From: Leucobacter massiliensis
Lineage (GTDB): Bacteria > Actinomycetota > Actinomycetes > Actinomycetales > Microbacteriaceae
Assembly: GCF_002982315.1 (NCBI RefSeq)
Contig: NZ_MWZD01000022.1
Location: 1 to 64,000 of the forward strand
Length of the DNA: 64,000 bases
Reading direction: 5' to 3'
Shown: piece after piece, positions 17,922 to 27,457 of the stretch
Layout of the letters: each line of letters begins with the position of its first letter
How positions within the stretch are numbered: position 1 is the first letter of the stretch
The notes under the pieces: model-generated
Database searches by the model: none
What the model was told of the DNA's origin: nothing
Seen by the model: only the letters and a program-made list of their open reading frames with translations
Program-made: the position numbers and the translations under genes

Positions 17922-19745
17922 ATGGGTGAAGAGATCCGCGCCGGAGAGCGGCCGGCGCGTCCCGAGGGTCCGGAGCGCGTCGGCTGGTTCCGGCGTGCCG
18001 CCCGGCCGGGCGCTGCCGATCGCCTCGCCGGGTCCGGATCCGCGTCCGGGCTCGGCACCGACACCGGTACCAGCTCCGGCACCGGCACCGGGCCCGCCCG
18101 CTCGCGGCTCCTGTGGGGCGGGGCGATCGTGCTGTTCTGGGTGCTGGTGCTCGCGGGCGCCGTGCTCGCCAGCGTCGGCGCCTGGGTGCGGCGCACCTTC
18201 GGCGTCATCTCCATGGATCAGCTGCTCAGCAACCTGGCCGGCGCGGGCGGAGAGGGCGCGGGCGGCGATCGGATCGTGGCGAGCGGCATCGTCTCCGGTG
18301 TGCTGGTGCCGGCGATGGTGGTGCTCGCGGTCGCGCTGCTGTGCGAGTTCGGGCGCCGCGATCTCCGCAGGCGCGAACTGCTGCGCGGGCGGGGGAGGAC
18401 CGCGCTGCGCGGGATCGCCGCGGTGCTCACCGTCGCGGTGCCGGTGAGCGGGGCGATGGCGCTCGGCTCCACGATCGGGGTGCGCGAGTACGTGCAGGCG
18501 GTGGTGCGCGAGACCACCACGGGCCTGGGCCTCGCGAACTACTACGTCGACCCGAAGCCCGAGCTGGGGATCCGGCTGGGCGGTGGCGGCGGCCGCACGA
18601 GCGCCGAGCTGGGCGCCGGCGGGGACGGCGCCGAACCCCGGAACCTCGTGCTCATCTATCTCGAATCGGTCGAGGACGCTTTCGCCGACGACACGCGCTT
18701 CGCGCGCAACATGCTGGCGCCCGTGCAGGAGTCGACCGCGGGCTGGGGGTCGATCCCGAAGCTGCGGCAGTACGAGGGCGGTGGCTGGACCATGTCGGGC
18801 ATCGTGGCCACGCAGTGCGGGATCCCGCTGCGCACCGCGGACGCGCTGAGCGGCAACACCGAGCTGAACCGGATCGGGGAACAGGGCAAGGAGGTCGAGC
18901 GGTACCTTCCCGGCGCCACCTGCCTGGGGGACGTGCTGGCCGGCGAGGGCTATCGCAACGTCTTCATGGGCGGCGCCGACGCGCGATTCGCCGGCAAGGG
19001 AGCGTTCCTCCGCACGCACGGCTACGAGGAGGTGCACGACCTCAGCGACTGGCGCGAACTGGGCGAGACGGAGCTGCGCGAGGACTGGGGGCTGTCGGAC
19101 CGCCGCCTGATGGACCGCGCCAAGGAGGAGGTGACCCGCCTCCACCAGGCGGGTGAGCCCTTCAACCTGACGATGCTGACCCTCGACACGCACGAGGCAC
19201 CGTGGCTCTACGACTACTGCAGCTACGACCCCGAGTCGGAGGAGGCGCTGAGCGGGATCACCGACTGCTCCATGCGCGAGGTCGCGGGCTTCGTCGACTA
19301 CCTGGACGACCAGGGGTACCTCGACGACACGACGGTCGTGCTGATGGGCGACCACCTGAAGATGATCAGCGAGGACGCCAGCTTCTGGGACGAGCTGCGC
19401 GACGACGAGGACCGGAGCATCTTCAACCGCGTGTGGAGCCCCGACGGCGTGAGCTTCGCCCGCGACGAGATCGACCAGTTCAGCATGTATCCGACCCTGC
19501 TCGAACTGAGCGGGGTCGAGCTGCGGGATCATCGGGCGGGCATCGGGGTCTCGGCGCTGGTGCCGGAGCGCGAGGTGCCCGAGGGGACGATCCTCGAGCT
19601 GAGCGAGCAGGAGTACCTCGACCTCGTGCGATCCCGCTCCGTCGACTTCTATCGCGAGCTCTGGAGCGACGCGGGCGCCGGATCGGCGGCGGCCGCCTCC
19701 GCGAGCACCGCGTCGGGCGGGACACTAGACTTGCCCAGAAGATGA
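17922..19745 (+). CDS. LTA synthase-like sulfatase-fold membrane protein
   Basis: 607 aa from the ATG just after a TAAACT box (17905-17910). A disordered, Gly/Thr-rich N-terminus is followed by three membrane helices (to about residue 210) and an extracellular alkaline-phosphatase/sulfatase fold: LIYLESVED as first metal site, GGWTMSG with the probable Thr nucleophile, LTLDTHEAPW, and VLMGDHLKM with the distal Asp-His metal ligands. Related enzymes transfer glycerol phosphate or phosphoethanolamine to glycans or lipids. It lies between the LCP ligase and glycosyltransferases, so a role in modifying wall polymer is likely. Confidence 0.85.
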   Translation: MGEEIRAGERPARPEGPERVGWFRRAARPGAADRLAGSGSASGLGTDTGTSSGTGTGPARSRLLWGGAIVLFWVLVLAGAVLASVGAWVRRTFGVISMDQLLSNLAGAGGEGAGGDRIVASGIVSGVLVPAMVVLAVALLCEFGRRDLRRRELLRGRGRTALRGIAAVLTVAVPVSGAMALGSTIGVREYVQAVVRETTTGLGLANYYVDPKPELGIRLGGGGGRTSAELGAGGDGAEPRNLVLIYLESVEDAFADDTRFARNMLAPVQESTAGWGSIPKLRQYEGGGWTMSGIVATQCGIPLRTADALSGNTELNRIGEQGKEVERYLPGATCLGDVLAGEGYRNVFMGGADARFAGKGAFLRTHGYEEVHDLSDWRELGETELREDWGLSDRRLMDRAKEEVTRLHQAGEPFNLTMLTLDTHEAPWLYDYCSYDPESEEALSGITDCSMREVAGFVDYLDDQGYLDDTTVVLMGDHLKMISEDASFWDELRDDEDRSIFNRVWSPDGVSFARDEIDQFSMYPTLLELSGVELRDHRAGIGVSALVPEREVPEGTILELSEQEYLDLVRSRSVDFYRELWSDAGAGSAAAASASTASGGTLDLPRR

Positions 19746-19764
19746 GCCGAGGGAGAGGGTGCGC

Positions 19765-20745
19765 ATGCGCGTGACCGCCGTGCTGGTGGCCTACAACCGG
19801 CGGGAGCTGCTGCGCGAGGCGCTGGGGGCGCTCGCCGCCCAGACACGCCCCGTCGACCGCCTGGTGGTGGTCGACAACGCCTCCGACGACGGCTCGGGCG
19901 AGCTCGCCGCGGAGATGCTCGAGCGCTGGGGCGAGCGCGCCCGCCTGCTCCGCCTCACCCGCAACACGGGCGGCGCCGGGGGCTTCGCGGCGGGGATCGC
20001 CGCGGCCGTCGCCGAGGACGACACCGACTGGGTGTGGGTGATGGACGACGACACGGTGCCGCACCCCGAGGCGCTCGCCGAGGCGCTCGCCGCGCACGAG
20101 CGCTATCGCGGCACGGGGCAGGACGATCTGGCCGTGATGGGCTCGCGGGTCGTGTGGACCGACGGATCGGACCACCCCATGAACACGCCGAAGCCGAAGA
20201 TCCGCGCTTCCGCGGAGGAGCGAGCCAGGGCGGCGGAGGCCGGGGGCATGGAGATCCGCACGATCTCCTTCGTGTCGGCGTTCCTGCGCGCGGCGCGGGT
20301 GCGGGAGCTGGGCCTGCCGATCGCCGACTACTTCCTCTGGAACGACGACTTCGAGTACTCGGCGCGGCTGCTGCGCGGCGCCCGCGGGCTCTCCGTTCCC
20401 GGATCCGTGGTGACGCACAAGACGGCGGCGCGCGGTTCGAGCGACCAGGATCCCGGTCCGCGCTTCTACTACGAGGTGCGCAACAAGCTGTGGGTGTTCC
20501 GCCACAGCCGCGGGCTGCTGCCGTGGGAGAAGCTGCTCTACTCGGGGGCGACTGTCAGGCGCTGGCTGCGCACCTTCCGCGCCTCCGCCGATCGCGCCCA
20601 GCTGCGCGACTGCCTGCGCCGCGGCTGGCGCGACGGGATCCTGCGCGGCCCGCGTCCGACGCGGGCGGTGCTGCGCGACACGGGGGTCCCGGTGGACGTG
20701 ATGGTGGAGATCGACCGGCTGTCGAAGCTCGGCGAGCGGCGCTGA
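19765..20745 (+). CDS. GT2 glycosyltransferase, GlfT1/rhamnosyltransferase-like
   Basis: 326 aa; the ATG at 19765 is preferred because GGGAGAGG lies just upstream (a GTG at 19759 is in frame). GT-A fold: VAYNR, VVVDNASDDGS, then RNTGGAGGFA and VWVMDDDT with the metal-binding Asp triplet. The GGAGGF loop and the FYYEVRNK segment are typical of the actinobacterial branch containing galactofuranosyl- and rhamnosyltransferases (GlfT1, WbbL-like). UDP-Galf and dTDP-Rha pathways are both encoded in this window, so either donor is possible. Confidence 0.87.
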   Translation: MRVTAVLVAYNRRELLREALGALAAQTRPVDRLVVVDNASDDGSGELAAEMLERWGERARLLRLTRNTGGAGGFAAGIAAAVAEDDTDWVWVMDDDTVPHPEALAEALAAHERYRGTGQDDLAVMGSRVVWTDGSDHPMNTPKPKIRASAEERARAAEAGGMEIRTISFVSAFLRAARVRELGLPIADYFLWNDDFEYSARLLRGARGLSVPGSVVTHKTAARGSSDQDPGPRFYYEVRNKLWVFRHSRGLLPWEKLLYSGATVRRWLRTFRASADRAQLRDCLRRGWRDGILRGPRPTRAVLRDTGVPVDVMVEIDRLSKLGERR

Positions 20746-20785
20746 ACGGGGCTGAGTCCCGCTGAGGGCGCTGAACGGGGCTGAG
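20741..20785 (+). repeat. 16-bp direct repeat with GCTGAG units
   Basis: GCTGAACGGGGCTGAG occurs at 20741-20756 and 20770-20785 (period 29), with an extra GCTGAG in between; the first copy includes the stop codon of the GT2 gene. Confidence 0.7.
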
Positions 20786-20800
20786 GGCCGCCCGGCCGAG

Positions 20801-20806
20801 TAGGGT
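20801..20806 (+). promoter_or_regulatory. -10 box (TAGGGT) of the second GT2 gene, leaderless type
   Basis: TAGGGT is followed by 8 nt and the ATG at 20815. No -35 motif is apparent. Confidence 0.5.
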
Positions 20807-20814
20807 GGGGGATC

Positions 20815-21708
20815 ATGGACCGACCGGATCCCGCGCATCCCCTCGCCGCATCGACCGCCCCGTTCTCCCTGCTGCTGCCGGTGTATGCGGGCGATGATCC
20901 CGGCTTCCTGCGGCTCGCCTTCGAGAGCTCGGTGCAGGAACAGGCGTTGCGGCCATCCGAGGCCGTGATCGTGCAGGACGGGCCCGTGCCGGAGGCGCTG
21001 GTCGCCGAGCTGGAGCGGCTCGAAGCCGAGAGCCCCATCCCGGTCAGGATGGTCCGGCTGCCCGAGAACCTGGGCCTCACCGCCGCGCTGAATCGCGGCC
21101 TCGAAGCGTGCTCCCAGCCCGTCGTTGCGCGGATGGACGCCGACGACGTGTCCCGCCCGGAGCGTTTCGCGCGGCAGTGGGCGCTGATCGAAGCGGGGTA
21201 CGAGCTCGTGGGAACCGGCATGGCCGAATTCGACTCCGACCCGTCGCGCCCGAGCGGGTTGCGGGTGCCTCCGGTGGGCGCGGAACGCATCCGGGAGCAC
21301 GCGCGCACCCACAACCCCTTCAACCACCCCACCATGATGTACCGGGTGGCCGCGCTCGACCGCGTCGGCCGCTATGAGCCCTTCGGCCGGATGGAGGACT
21401 ACTGGCTGGGCGTGCGCCTCATCGACTCGGGTGCACGGGTGGAGAATCTCGCGGAGCCGCTCGTCGCCTATCGCGTCGGCGCGGGCGCCTTCGCCCGCCG
21501 CGGCGGGTGGGCGGAGGCGCGCACCGAGTGGCGGCTGCAGCGTGAGCTGCTGCGCATGGGCTTCGTGAACCGCGGTCAGTACCTGCGCAACGTCGTGATG
21601 AAGGGCGCATACCGGCTGCTCCCGGCCGGGCTGAAGCGGGTCCTCTTCCGGCGCCTGATCGGCGGCGGCCTCCCCGGCGACCGGAGCCCGCGGTCCGAGC
21701 GCGGCTGA
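20815..21708 (+). CDS. GT2 family glycosyltransferase
   Basis: 297 aa. GT-A fold with LLPVYAGDDP at the N-terminus, VIVQDGPVP, LPENLGLTAALNRGL and the metal site RMDADDVSRPERF. This branch resembles single-domain polysaccharide glycosyltransferases that add a sugar to a lipid-linked intermediate in the cytoplasm. The C-terminal ~60 residues are basic and may touch the membrane. It has its own leaderless-type promoter and is the last enzyme before the secreted SLH protein. Donor unknown. Confidence 0.87.
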   Translation: MDRPDPAHPLAASTAPFSLLLPVYAGDDPGFLRLAFESSVQEQALRPSEAVIVQDGPVPEALVAELERLEAESPIPVRMVRLPENLGLTAALNRGLEACSQPVVARMDADDVSRPERFARQWALIEAGYELVGTGMAEFDSDPSRPSGLRVPPVGAERIREHARTHNPFNHPTMMYRVAALDRVGRYEPFGRMEDYWLGVRLIDSGARVENLAEPLVAYRVGAGAFARRGGWAEARTEWRLQRELLRMGFVNRGQYLRNVVMKGAYRLLPAGLKRVLFRRLIGGGLPGDRSPRSERG

Positions 21709-21773
21709 GGCCCGCTGTCTGAATCGTGATCTCGGTGCTACCCTGAGTCGGCACGGCCCGGGGGGAGAACACG

Positions 21774-24700
21774 ATGCAGAGGCGGCGCGGATCAGTGCGC
21801 GCGTGGACGATGATCCTCGCGGTGGCGCTCCTCGTGTCGCTGCCCACGAGCCTTCCCGGAGCGCCCGCGATCGCCGTCGAGCAGCCAGGCGGGACCGGGG
21901 ACGGGTCCGGTTCCGGAGGGCCTGCGCCCGCCGATGAGACGGTCACCCCTCCGGAGGGGGCCGATCCCTCCGCGCCGGAGCCCGCGCCCGAAGAGGGGAC
22001 CCCGTCTCCCGCGCCGGACGGGGAGCAGCCCGGAGCGGAGCCCCGCGACCCGGCAGACCCCGGCGCGCCCGGTGACGCGGACGCGCCGCGCGGCCCCGAC
22101 GGCGGTCTCGCCTCCGACTCGCCGGGACCCGCGACCGCCCGCCCCTGGGACGGATCCGGCCTCGAGGCGCTTCCCTACGCTGCGGGTCGCGGCGCGCGGA
22201 TCGGCGACGACTATCCGGCGCGCTATCGATCGCTTCCGTTCCCGTATCCCGCGGGGCAGTACATCTGGGACGAGTGGAACTTCGCCTACCGCCAGTGCAC
22301 CTCCTTCGTCTCGTGGCGCTTGAACAGCGCCAACGGTGTGCCGTTCTCGAACCAGTACGGGGGAGTGACCCGCTGGGGCGATGCGGGCCAGTGGGCGGCG
22401 ACCGCCCGCGGTCTCGGGATCACGGTCGACACCCGGCCCGAGGTGGGTGCCGTGGCCTGGAGCGGACCCAACTACCGCGGGGCGTCCGAGTTCGGCCACG
22501 TCGCCTGGGTCGCGGAGGTCCGCGACGACGGGAATATCGTGATCGAGGAGTACAACAACGGCTGGCTGGGTGCCTACGGTTACCGGCTGGTGCATCCGAG
22601 CGCCTTCCAGGGCTACATCCACGTGAAGGACCTGACCCGGCCGTTCTCGAAGATCGGCTCGGCGACGGTGTCGGGCGCCCCGATGGTCGGCGGCACCCTC
22701 ACCGCGCAGAGTTCCGGCTGGTCGCCCGAGCCGGGCGGGCTCCGCTACCGCTGGATGCGCGACGGCGCCACGATCTCCGGCGCCACGGGCAAGAGCTACC
22801 AGCCGGTCATGGCCGATCTGGGGGCCCGGATCTCCGTGGAGGTCACGGCTGAGCGTCCCGGCTATCGCGCCGCCTCCGTGAGCTCGGGTGCCTCCGCGCG
22901 GGTGACGATGACGGACGCGGACGGCGACGGGCTCGAGGACACCCAGTCGATCCTCCCGTGGAACTCCGACGTCAACGGCGACGGGCTCCCGGACGCCGTC
23001 GGCATGGGCGACGGCGGCGTGTACGTCGCGCTCAACTCCGCGAAGGGCCTGGGCGCCCAGCGGCTCTGGCTCGCGGATTTCGGCTCCGCCGCGGGCTGGA
23101 CCGTGCGCGGCCACCCCCGCACGCTCGTCGACGTCAACGGCGACGGGCGCGCCGACGTGGTGGGGTTCGGGGACACCGGGGTGTACGTCGCGACGAGCAC
23201 GGGATCCGGATTCGGGAAGGCGTCCCGCTGGGTGGCCGGCTTCGGGGCGGCCGGCACCTGGTCGGTCGAGCACCACCCGCGCACCCTTGCGGACGTGACC
23301 GGCGACGGGCTGCCGGACGTCGTGGGCTTCGCCTCCGACGGCGTGCTCGTCGCCGAGGGAACGGGGAAGGGGTTCGGGACGCCCCGGTTGTGGAGCAGTG
23401 ACTTCGGCGCGGCGAAGGGGTGGCGCGTGGACCGCCACCCCCGTCTGCTGGTGGACATGAACAACGACGGCCGCGACGACATCGTCGGTTTCTCGGAGGC
23501 GGGCGTCTCGGTCGCGCTGAGCACCGGTACGGGCTTCGCCCCCGCCAAGCTGTGGGCGGCCGATTTCGGATACGGCACGGGCTGGCGGGTGCAGAGCCAC
23601 GTGCGGGCGATCGCGGATGTCGACGGCGACGGGCGCCCGGACGTCGTGGGATTCGGGAGCGGCGGTGTATACGTGGCACGGAATACGGGCTCGGGGCTCC
23701 GCGCCACGAGCCTGTGGCGCGCCGAGTTCGGCACGGCCACCGGGTGGCGGGTCGGGCAGCATCCGAGGGTGCTCGCCGACGTCAACGGGGACGGACGCGC
23801 CGATGTGGTCGGCTTCGGCGCCGCGGGCACGGCGGTCGCGCTGAGCACCGGCACCTCGTTCGCGGCGCCGAGCGACTGGACGAAGGAGTTCTCCGGGGCG
23901 CAGTGGGGTGCTCACCGGCAGCCGCGTGTCGTCACCGACGCGAACGGTGACGGACGGGCGGACATCGTCGGCTTCTCCGACGCCGGGATACGCATCGCCC
24001 TGAGCTCGGGCCGTTCCTTCGCCGCATCGCAGCTCGCCCTCCCGCAGATGGGACGCAACGCGGGCTGGCAGGTCGGATCGCACCCGCGCGCGCTCGCGAT
24101 TCGCAGCCTCGGTGCGCGTCCCACCCCGACGGTCGCGGGGGAGGCCAGGCTGGGGCAGTCGCTGCGGGCGGATGCGGGACGCTGGGGCCCTTCGCCGGTC
24201 GCGCTCAGCTACCAGTGGCGGCGCGATGGCCAGGCCATCGCCGGGGCGACCGGAGCGAGCTACCGGCTCGTCGCCTCGGACGTCGGTGCCTCGATCTCGG
24301 TGCGCGTCACCGGGAGGAAGCTCGGACACGCGGCGTCGGCGCGCGACTCCGCGGCGCAGCCCGTGCAGCCCGGCCGTCTCAGCTCCGCCGAGCCGACGGT
24401 GAGCGGCGTGGCGAAGCCCGGTGCCCGGCTCGAGGCGAGCGCCGGCAGCTGGGGCCCGGCGCCGGTGACGCTCGCGTACCAGTGGCACCGCAACGGATCC
24501 GCCATCCCGGGCGCGACGTCGCGCAGCTACACGCTCAGCTCCGAGGACGTCGGCCGCCGGATCACCGTGACCGTGACCGGCAGCAAGGCCGCCCATGAGA
24601 CGACGAGCCGTGCCTCCCGGACCGTCAAGGTGCTGGGCGTGCCGGAGCTGCCGGCGAGCTCCCCCTTCGCCGACGTGACGCCCCGCCACAAGTTCTACCG

Positions 24701-25232
24701 GGAGATCGCGTGGATGTACGGGTCCGGGATGTCGACGGGGATCCGCCAGCCGAGCGGCGCCCCCCGCTACGGCCCGGGCGATCCCGTCTCCCGCGAGGCC
24801 ATGGCGGCGTTCCTGTTCCGCCTCGCCGCGCCGAAGGATGGCCCCGCGCCGGCGAGCTCCCCGTTCGTCGACGTCTCGACGCGCCACAAGTTCTTCCGGG
24901 AGATCGCGTGGATGTCGTCGTCCGGGCTCTCGAACGGCAACGCGTCACCCGCCGGCCGGGCGTACGCCCCGGGCAGCGCCGTGTCCCGTGAGGCGATGGC
25001 CGCGTTCCTGTACCGTCTCGAACGGCCGGAGGGGTATCGCCCGCCTGCGGTGTCCCCCTTCGCGGACGTGCCCACCTCGCACAAGTTCTACCGTGAGATC
25101 GCCTGGATGCACGATTCCGGGCTCTCGACGGGCATCCGGCAGCCCAGCGGGCTGCCGCGCTACGGCCCGAAGGACGCCGTGTCCCGCGAGGCGATGGCGG
25201 CGTTCCTGTACCGGCTGGAGGTCTCGGGCTAG
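21774..25232 (+). CDS. Secreted CHAP / seven-repeat FG-GAP propeller / Ig-like / SLH-repeat protein
   Basis: 1152 aa, ATG behind GGGGGGAGAA; TACCCT at 21739-21744 is a possible -10. Signal peptide ~1-37, then an acidic Pro-rich linker to ~140. A CHAP amidase-like domain follows (~150-285) with Cys175 (QCTSFVSW) and His242 (FGHVAWV), likely cleaving peptidoglycan peptides. Next come one Ig-like domain, seven FG-GAP/VCBS repeats (DVNGDGxxDVVGF, ~398-778, about 53 residues each), two more Ig-like domains with YQW, and three C-terminal SLH-like repeats (~963-1152; HKFYREIAWM, SREAMAAFL). It is probably a wall-anchored surface hydrolase or adhesin. Confidence 0.9.
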   Translation: MQRRRGSVRAWTMILAVALLVSLPTSLPGAPAIAVEQPGGTGDGSGSGGPAPADETVTPPEGADPSAPEPAPEEGTPSPAPDGEQPGAEPRDPADPGAPGDADAPRGPDGGLASDSPGPATARPWDGSGLEALPYAAGRGARIGDDYPARYRSLPFPYPAGQYIWDEWNFAYRQCTSFVSWRLNSANGVPFSNQYGGVTRWGDAGQWAATARGLGITVDTRPEVGAVAWSGPNYRGASEFGHVAWVAEVRDDGNIVIEEYNNGWLGAYGYRLVHPSAFQGYIHVKDLTRPFSKIGSATVSGAPMVGGTLTAQSSGWSPEPGGLRYRWMRDGATISGATGKSYQPVMADLGARISVEVTAERPGYRAASVSSGASARVTMTDADGDGLEDTQSILPWNSDVNGDGLPDAVGMGDGGVYVALNSAKGLGAQRLWLADFGSAAGWTVRGHPRTLVDVNGDGRADVVGFGDTGVYVATSTGSGFGKASRWVAGFGAAGTWSVEHHPRTLADVTGDGLPDVVGFASDGVLVAEGTGKGFGTPRLWSSDFGAAKGWRVDRHPRLLVDMNNDGRDDIVGFSEAGVSVALSTGTGFAPAKLWAADFGYGTGWRVQSHVRAIADVDGDGRPDVVGFGSGGVYVARNTGSGLRATSLWRAEFGTATGWRVGQHPRVLADVNGDGRADVVGFGAAGTAVALSTGTSFAAPSDWTKEFSGAQWGAHRQPRVVTDANGDGRADIVGFSDAGIRIALSSGRSFAASQLALPQMGRNAGWQVGSHPRALAIRSLGARPTPTVAGEARLGQSLRADAGRWGPSPVALSYQWRRDGQAIAGATGASYRLVASDVGASISVRVTGRKLGHAASARDSAAQPVQPGRLSSAEPTVSGVAKPGARLEASAGSWGPAPVTLAYQWHRNGSAIPGATSRSYTLSSEDVGRRITVTVTGSKAAHETTSRASRTVKVLGVPELPASSPFADVTPRHKFYREIAWMYGSGMSTGIRQPSGAPRYGPGDPVSREAMAAFLFRLAAPKDGPAPASSPFVDVSTRHKFFREIAWMSSSGLSNGNASPAGRAYAPGSAVSREAMAAFLYRLERPEGYRPPAVSPFADVPTSHKFYREIAWMHDSGLSTGIRQPSGLPRYGPKDAVSREAMAAFLYRLEVSG

Positions 25233-25392
25233 TCGCGGTGGCGGATGCGCCGAGACGGGGGCGGATGCGCCGGGGTCGTTCTCGCCTTAAGCTGTACGGC
25301 ATTGCACATGGCGGGGAGGACTCCGCGAGGAGGCGGAGCAGCGCAGACGCGAACGGCTCCGCTCCCTCCGGGAGGCAGCGAGGGTGGAGAGC

Positions 25393-27147
25393 ATGGCAGC
25401 ACGGACCGGCAGACTGACGACGGCCATTCTGACCTTGGGGATCATCGGGGCGCTCCTGGTGCCTGCGACGGTCGCCCACGCACAGGAGGATCCGCGCGTG
25501 AGCCAGGAGGCGAATGCCGACGCCGACGCGGGAGCCGGGGGAGCGGAGACCGGGGCGGACGGCGCGGGAGAGGAACCCGCCGAGACGCCCGCCCCTGCCC
25601 CCTCGCCGGAGCCGCAGCCCGAGGATCCGAGCCCGGCACCGTCCCCCGAGTCCCCGGCTCCCGCGGATCCCGAGGGGGATGCCGGCGACGAGCCGGAGCG
25701 CACGCCCTTCGACGACGTCCGCGCCCTGGGCGCGGAGGTCGACCGTCCCGGTGACGACGAGGCGCCGCTGAAGCCGCTCGAAGGGGTCGCGCTCTCGGAG
25801 CTCGCGGCGCAGTCGCTGGCCGGGGGCTTCCAGGCGGGCAACATCATCTCCGACGCGAACTTCTACAACGGCTCGGCGATGACGAGCGCGCAGGTGCAGA
25901 GCTTCCTGAACCAGCAGGTGCCGCGGTGCACCATCGGCGATCCGGGACGTATCGCGGGCGGACCGGCGATCGTGAACGGCCGGAATGTCGGAACCGTCGA
26001 CAGCAACTGCCTCAAGGACAAGCGCTTCAGCAGCCCGAACCGGACCGCCGACCAGTACTGCGGCGCCTACTCGGGAGGGTCCGGCGACAGCGCGGCCACG
26101 GTGATCGTGAAGGTGTCCCGGGCCTGCGGCATCAGTCCGCGCGTGCTGCTCGTGATGCTGCAGAAGGAGCAGAGCCTCGTCACGGACACCTGGCCCACGA
26201 CCCGCCAGTTCGACTTCGCGATGGGTGCCTACTGCCCCGACACCGGCCCCGGCGGCTCCGCGAACTGCGACGCCCAGCGCAAGGGCTTCGCGAACCAGGT
26301 GTACTACGCCGCCTGGCTCATGAAGTACTACCAGGCGCACAACGGATTGAACTACAACCCGGGCCGGAACAACACCATCCAGTGGCACCCCAACACGGCT
26401 TGCGGCACCTCGCAGGTCTACATCTCCAACATGGCCACCGCGAGTCTCTACACCTACACCCCGTACCGGCCCAACCAGGCCGCTCTGAACGCGGGGTTCG
26501 GCACCGGCGACGGCTGCTCCAGCTACGGGAACCGCAACTTCTTCCTGTACTACCAGATGTGGTTCGGCTCCCCGACCACGACCTTCCCCGATGTGCCGGA
26601 GTCCCATAAGTTCTACAAGGAAATCGAGTGGATGTACCAGAAGGGGTATACGACGGGGTGGAAGTCCTCGGACGGACGCGTGCTCTACCGGCCTGGATCG
26701 AATGTGACGCGCGAGGCGATGGCAGCCTTCCTGTACCGGCTCAAAGGCGCAAACGCCCCCGCGCCGAGCAGCTCGCCCTTCGCCGATGTGAAGCCGGGTG
26801 ACCCGTTCTACAAGGAGATCGCCTGGATGCACCAGCAAGGGCTCGCGACCGGCTACGCCCAGGGGGACGGGAAGAAGCCTCGGTATGCGCCGAAGGAGCC
26901 GGTGTCGCGTGAGGCGATGGCTGCTTTCATCTTCCGCTTCAAACAGCCGAGCTTCGCCGCGCCGAGCAGTTCGCCCTTCTCAGATGTGCGCAAGAGCGAT
27001 AAGTTCTACCGGGAGATCGCATGGATGCATGCTGCGGGGCTGTCCACTGGCTTTGATCAGGGAGCGGGAAACAAGCCCAGATATGCCCCACGTGAATCCA
27101 TGTCGCGTGAGGCGATGGCGGCTTTCATCTATCGCCTCGCGAAGTAG
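25393..27147 (+). CDS. Secreted protein with lysozyme-like head and three SLH-like repeats
   Basis: 584 aa from the ATG with GGTGGAG upstream. Signal peptide ~1-33 (ends AHAQ), an acidic Pro-rich linker to ~145, then a Cys-containing domain (~156-395) found in actinobacterial proteins often labelled haemagglutinin; the helix LLVMLQKEQSLV places Glu259 as in lysozyme/transglycosylase folds, though activity is a guess. Residues ~398-584 are three SLH-like repeats closely matching those of the preceding protein. TAAGCT (25288-25293) is a possible -10 with a ~95-nt leader. Confidence 0.87.
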   Translation: MAARTGRLTTAILTLGIIGALLVPATVAHAQEDPRVSQEANADADAGAGGAETGADGAGEEPAETPAPAPSPEPQPEDPSPAPSPESPAPADPEGDAGDEPERTPFDDVRALGAEVDRPGDDEAPLKPLEGVALSELAAQSLAGGFQAGNIISDANFYNGSAMTSAQVQSFLNQQVPRCTIGDPGRIAGGPAIVNGRNVGTVDSNCLKDKRFSSPNRTADQYCGAYSGGSGDSAATVIVKVSRACGISPRVLLVMLQKEQSLVTDTWPTTRQFDFAMGAYCPDTGPGGSANCDAQRKGFANQVYYAAWLMKYYQAHNGLNYNPGRNNTIQWHPNTACGTSQVYISNMATASLYTYTPYRPNQAALNAGFGTGDGCSSYGNRNFFLYYQMWFGSPTTTFPDVPESHKFYKEIEWMYQKGYTTGWKSSDGRVLYRPGSNVTREAMAAFLYRLKGANAPAPSSSPFADVKPGDPFYKEIAWMHQQGLATGYAQGDGKKPRYAPKEPVSREAMAAFIFRFKQPSFAAPSSSPFSDVRKSDKFYREIAWMHAAGLSTGFDQGAGNKPRYAPRESMSREAMAAFIYRLAK

Positions 27148-27181
27148 CGGGGGAATGCCGGGAAGCTGCGCCGCGCTTGCC

Positions 27182-27457
27182 TTACTCCGGTCTCGGAGTC
27201 TGCAGGGGCGTTGCCGCTGACCGGCTCAGCCGCTCTTCGACCAGGATGCGCAGCTCGGCCACCCGCCGGCTGTCGGCACGAATCTCGGAGAGCTCGGCTT
27301 CGAGCTCGTCGAGCCGGCTCTTGAGCGTTTCGTTGCCCTGCAGCAGTTCTTCGAGCTGACCGGCTCGGAGGCGTCGCTTGAGACGCCTGGAGCGCAGGCT
27401 CAGTCGCGCGTCGTGCAGCAGTGTTCTCAACCTATGCAAGCGTGCTGCTCCTTTCAT
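27182..27457 (-). CDS. Small basic coiled-coil protein (DUF6752-like)
   Basis: 91 aa. The N-terminal ~40 residues are strongly basic (Arg/Leu rich, RSRRLKRRLR), followed by a heptad-type coiled coil at about 35-75 (LEELLQGNETLKSRLDELEA). Such small proteins are seen beside glycosyltransferase genes in actinomycetes and I recall them as DUF6752; that name is from memory. It begins within the last 26 bp of the LicD/methyltransferase gene, so the two are translationally coupled. It could be a partner or membrane tether of the enzyme. Confidence 0.7.
   Translation of the reverse strand: MKGAARLHRLRTLLHDARLSLRSRRLKRRLRAGQLEELLQGNETLKSRLDELEAELSEIRADSRRVAELRILVEERLSRSAATPLQTPRPE

Noticed and set aside
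22969-24110. Periodic ~160-bp repeats that could suggest a repeat array
   Set aside because: They are FG-GAP coding repeats that diverge at the DNA level; there are no identical short repeats with unique spacers, so no CRISPR.
21792-24887. 1031-codon open frame on the minus strand
   Set aside because: It is the antisense shadow of the CHAP/FG-GAP gene: no start signal, no recognisable domain, high Arg/His/Gly typical of GC-rich shadow frames.
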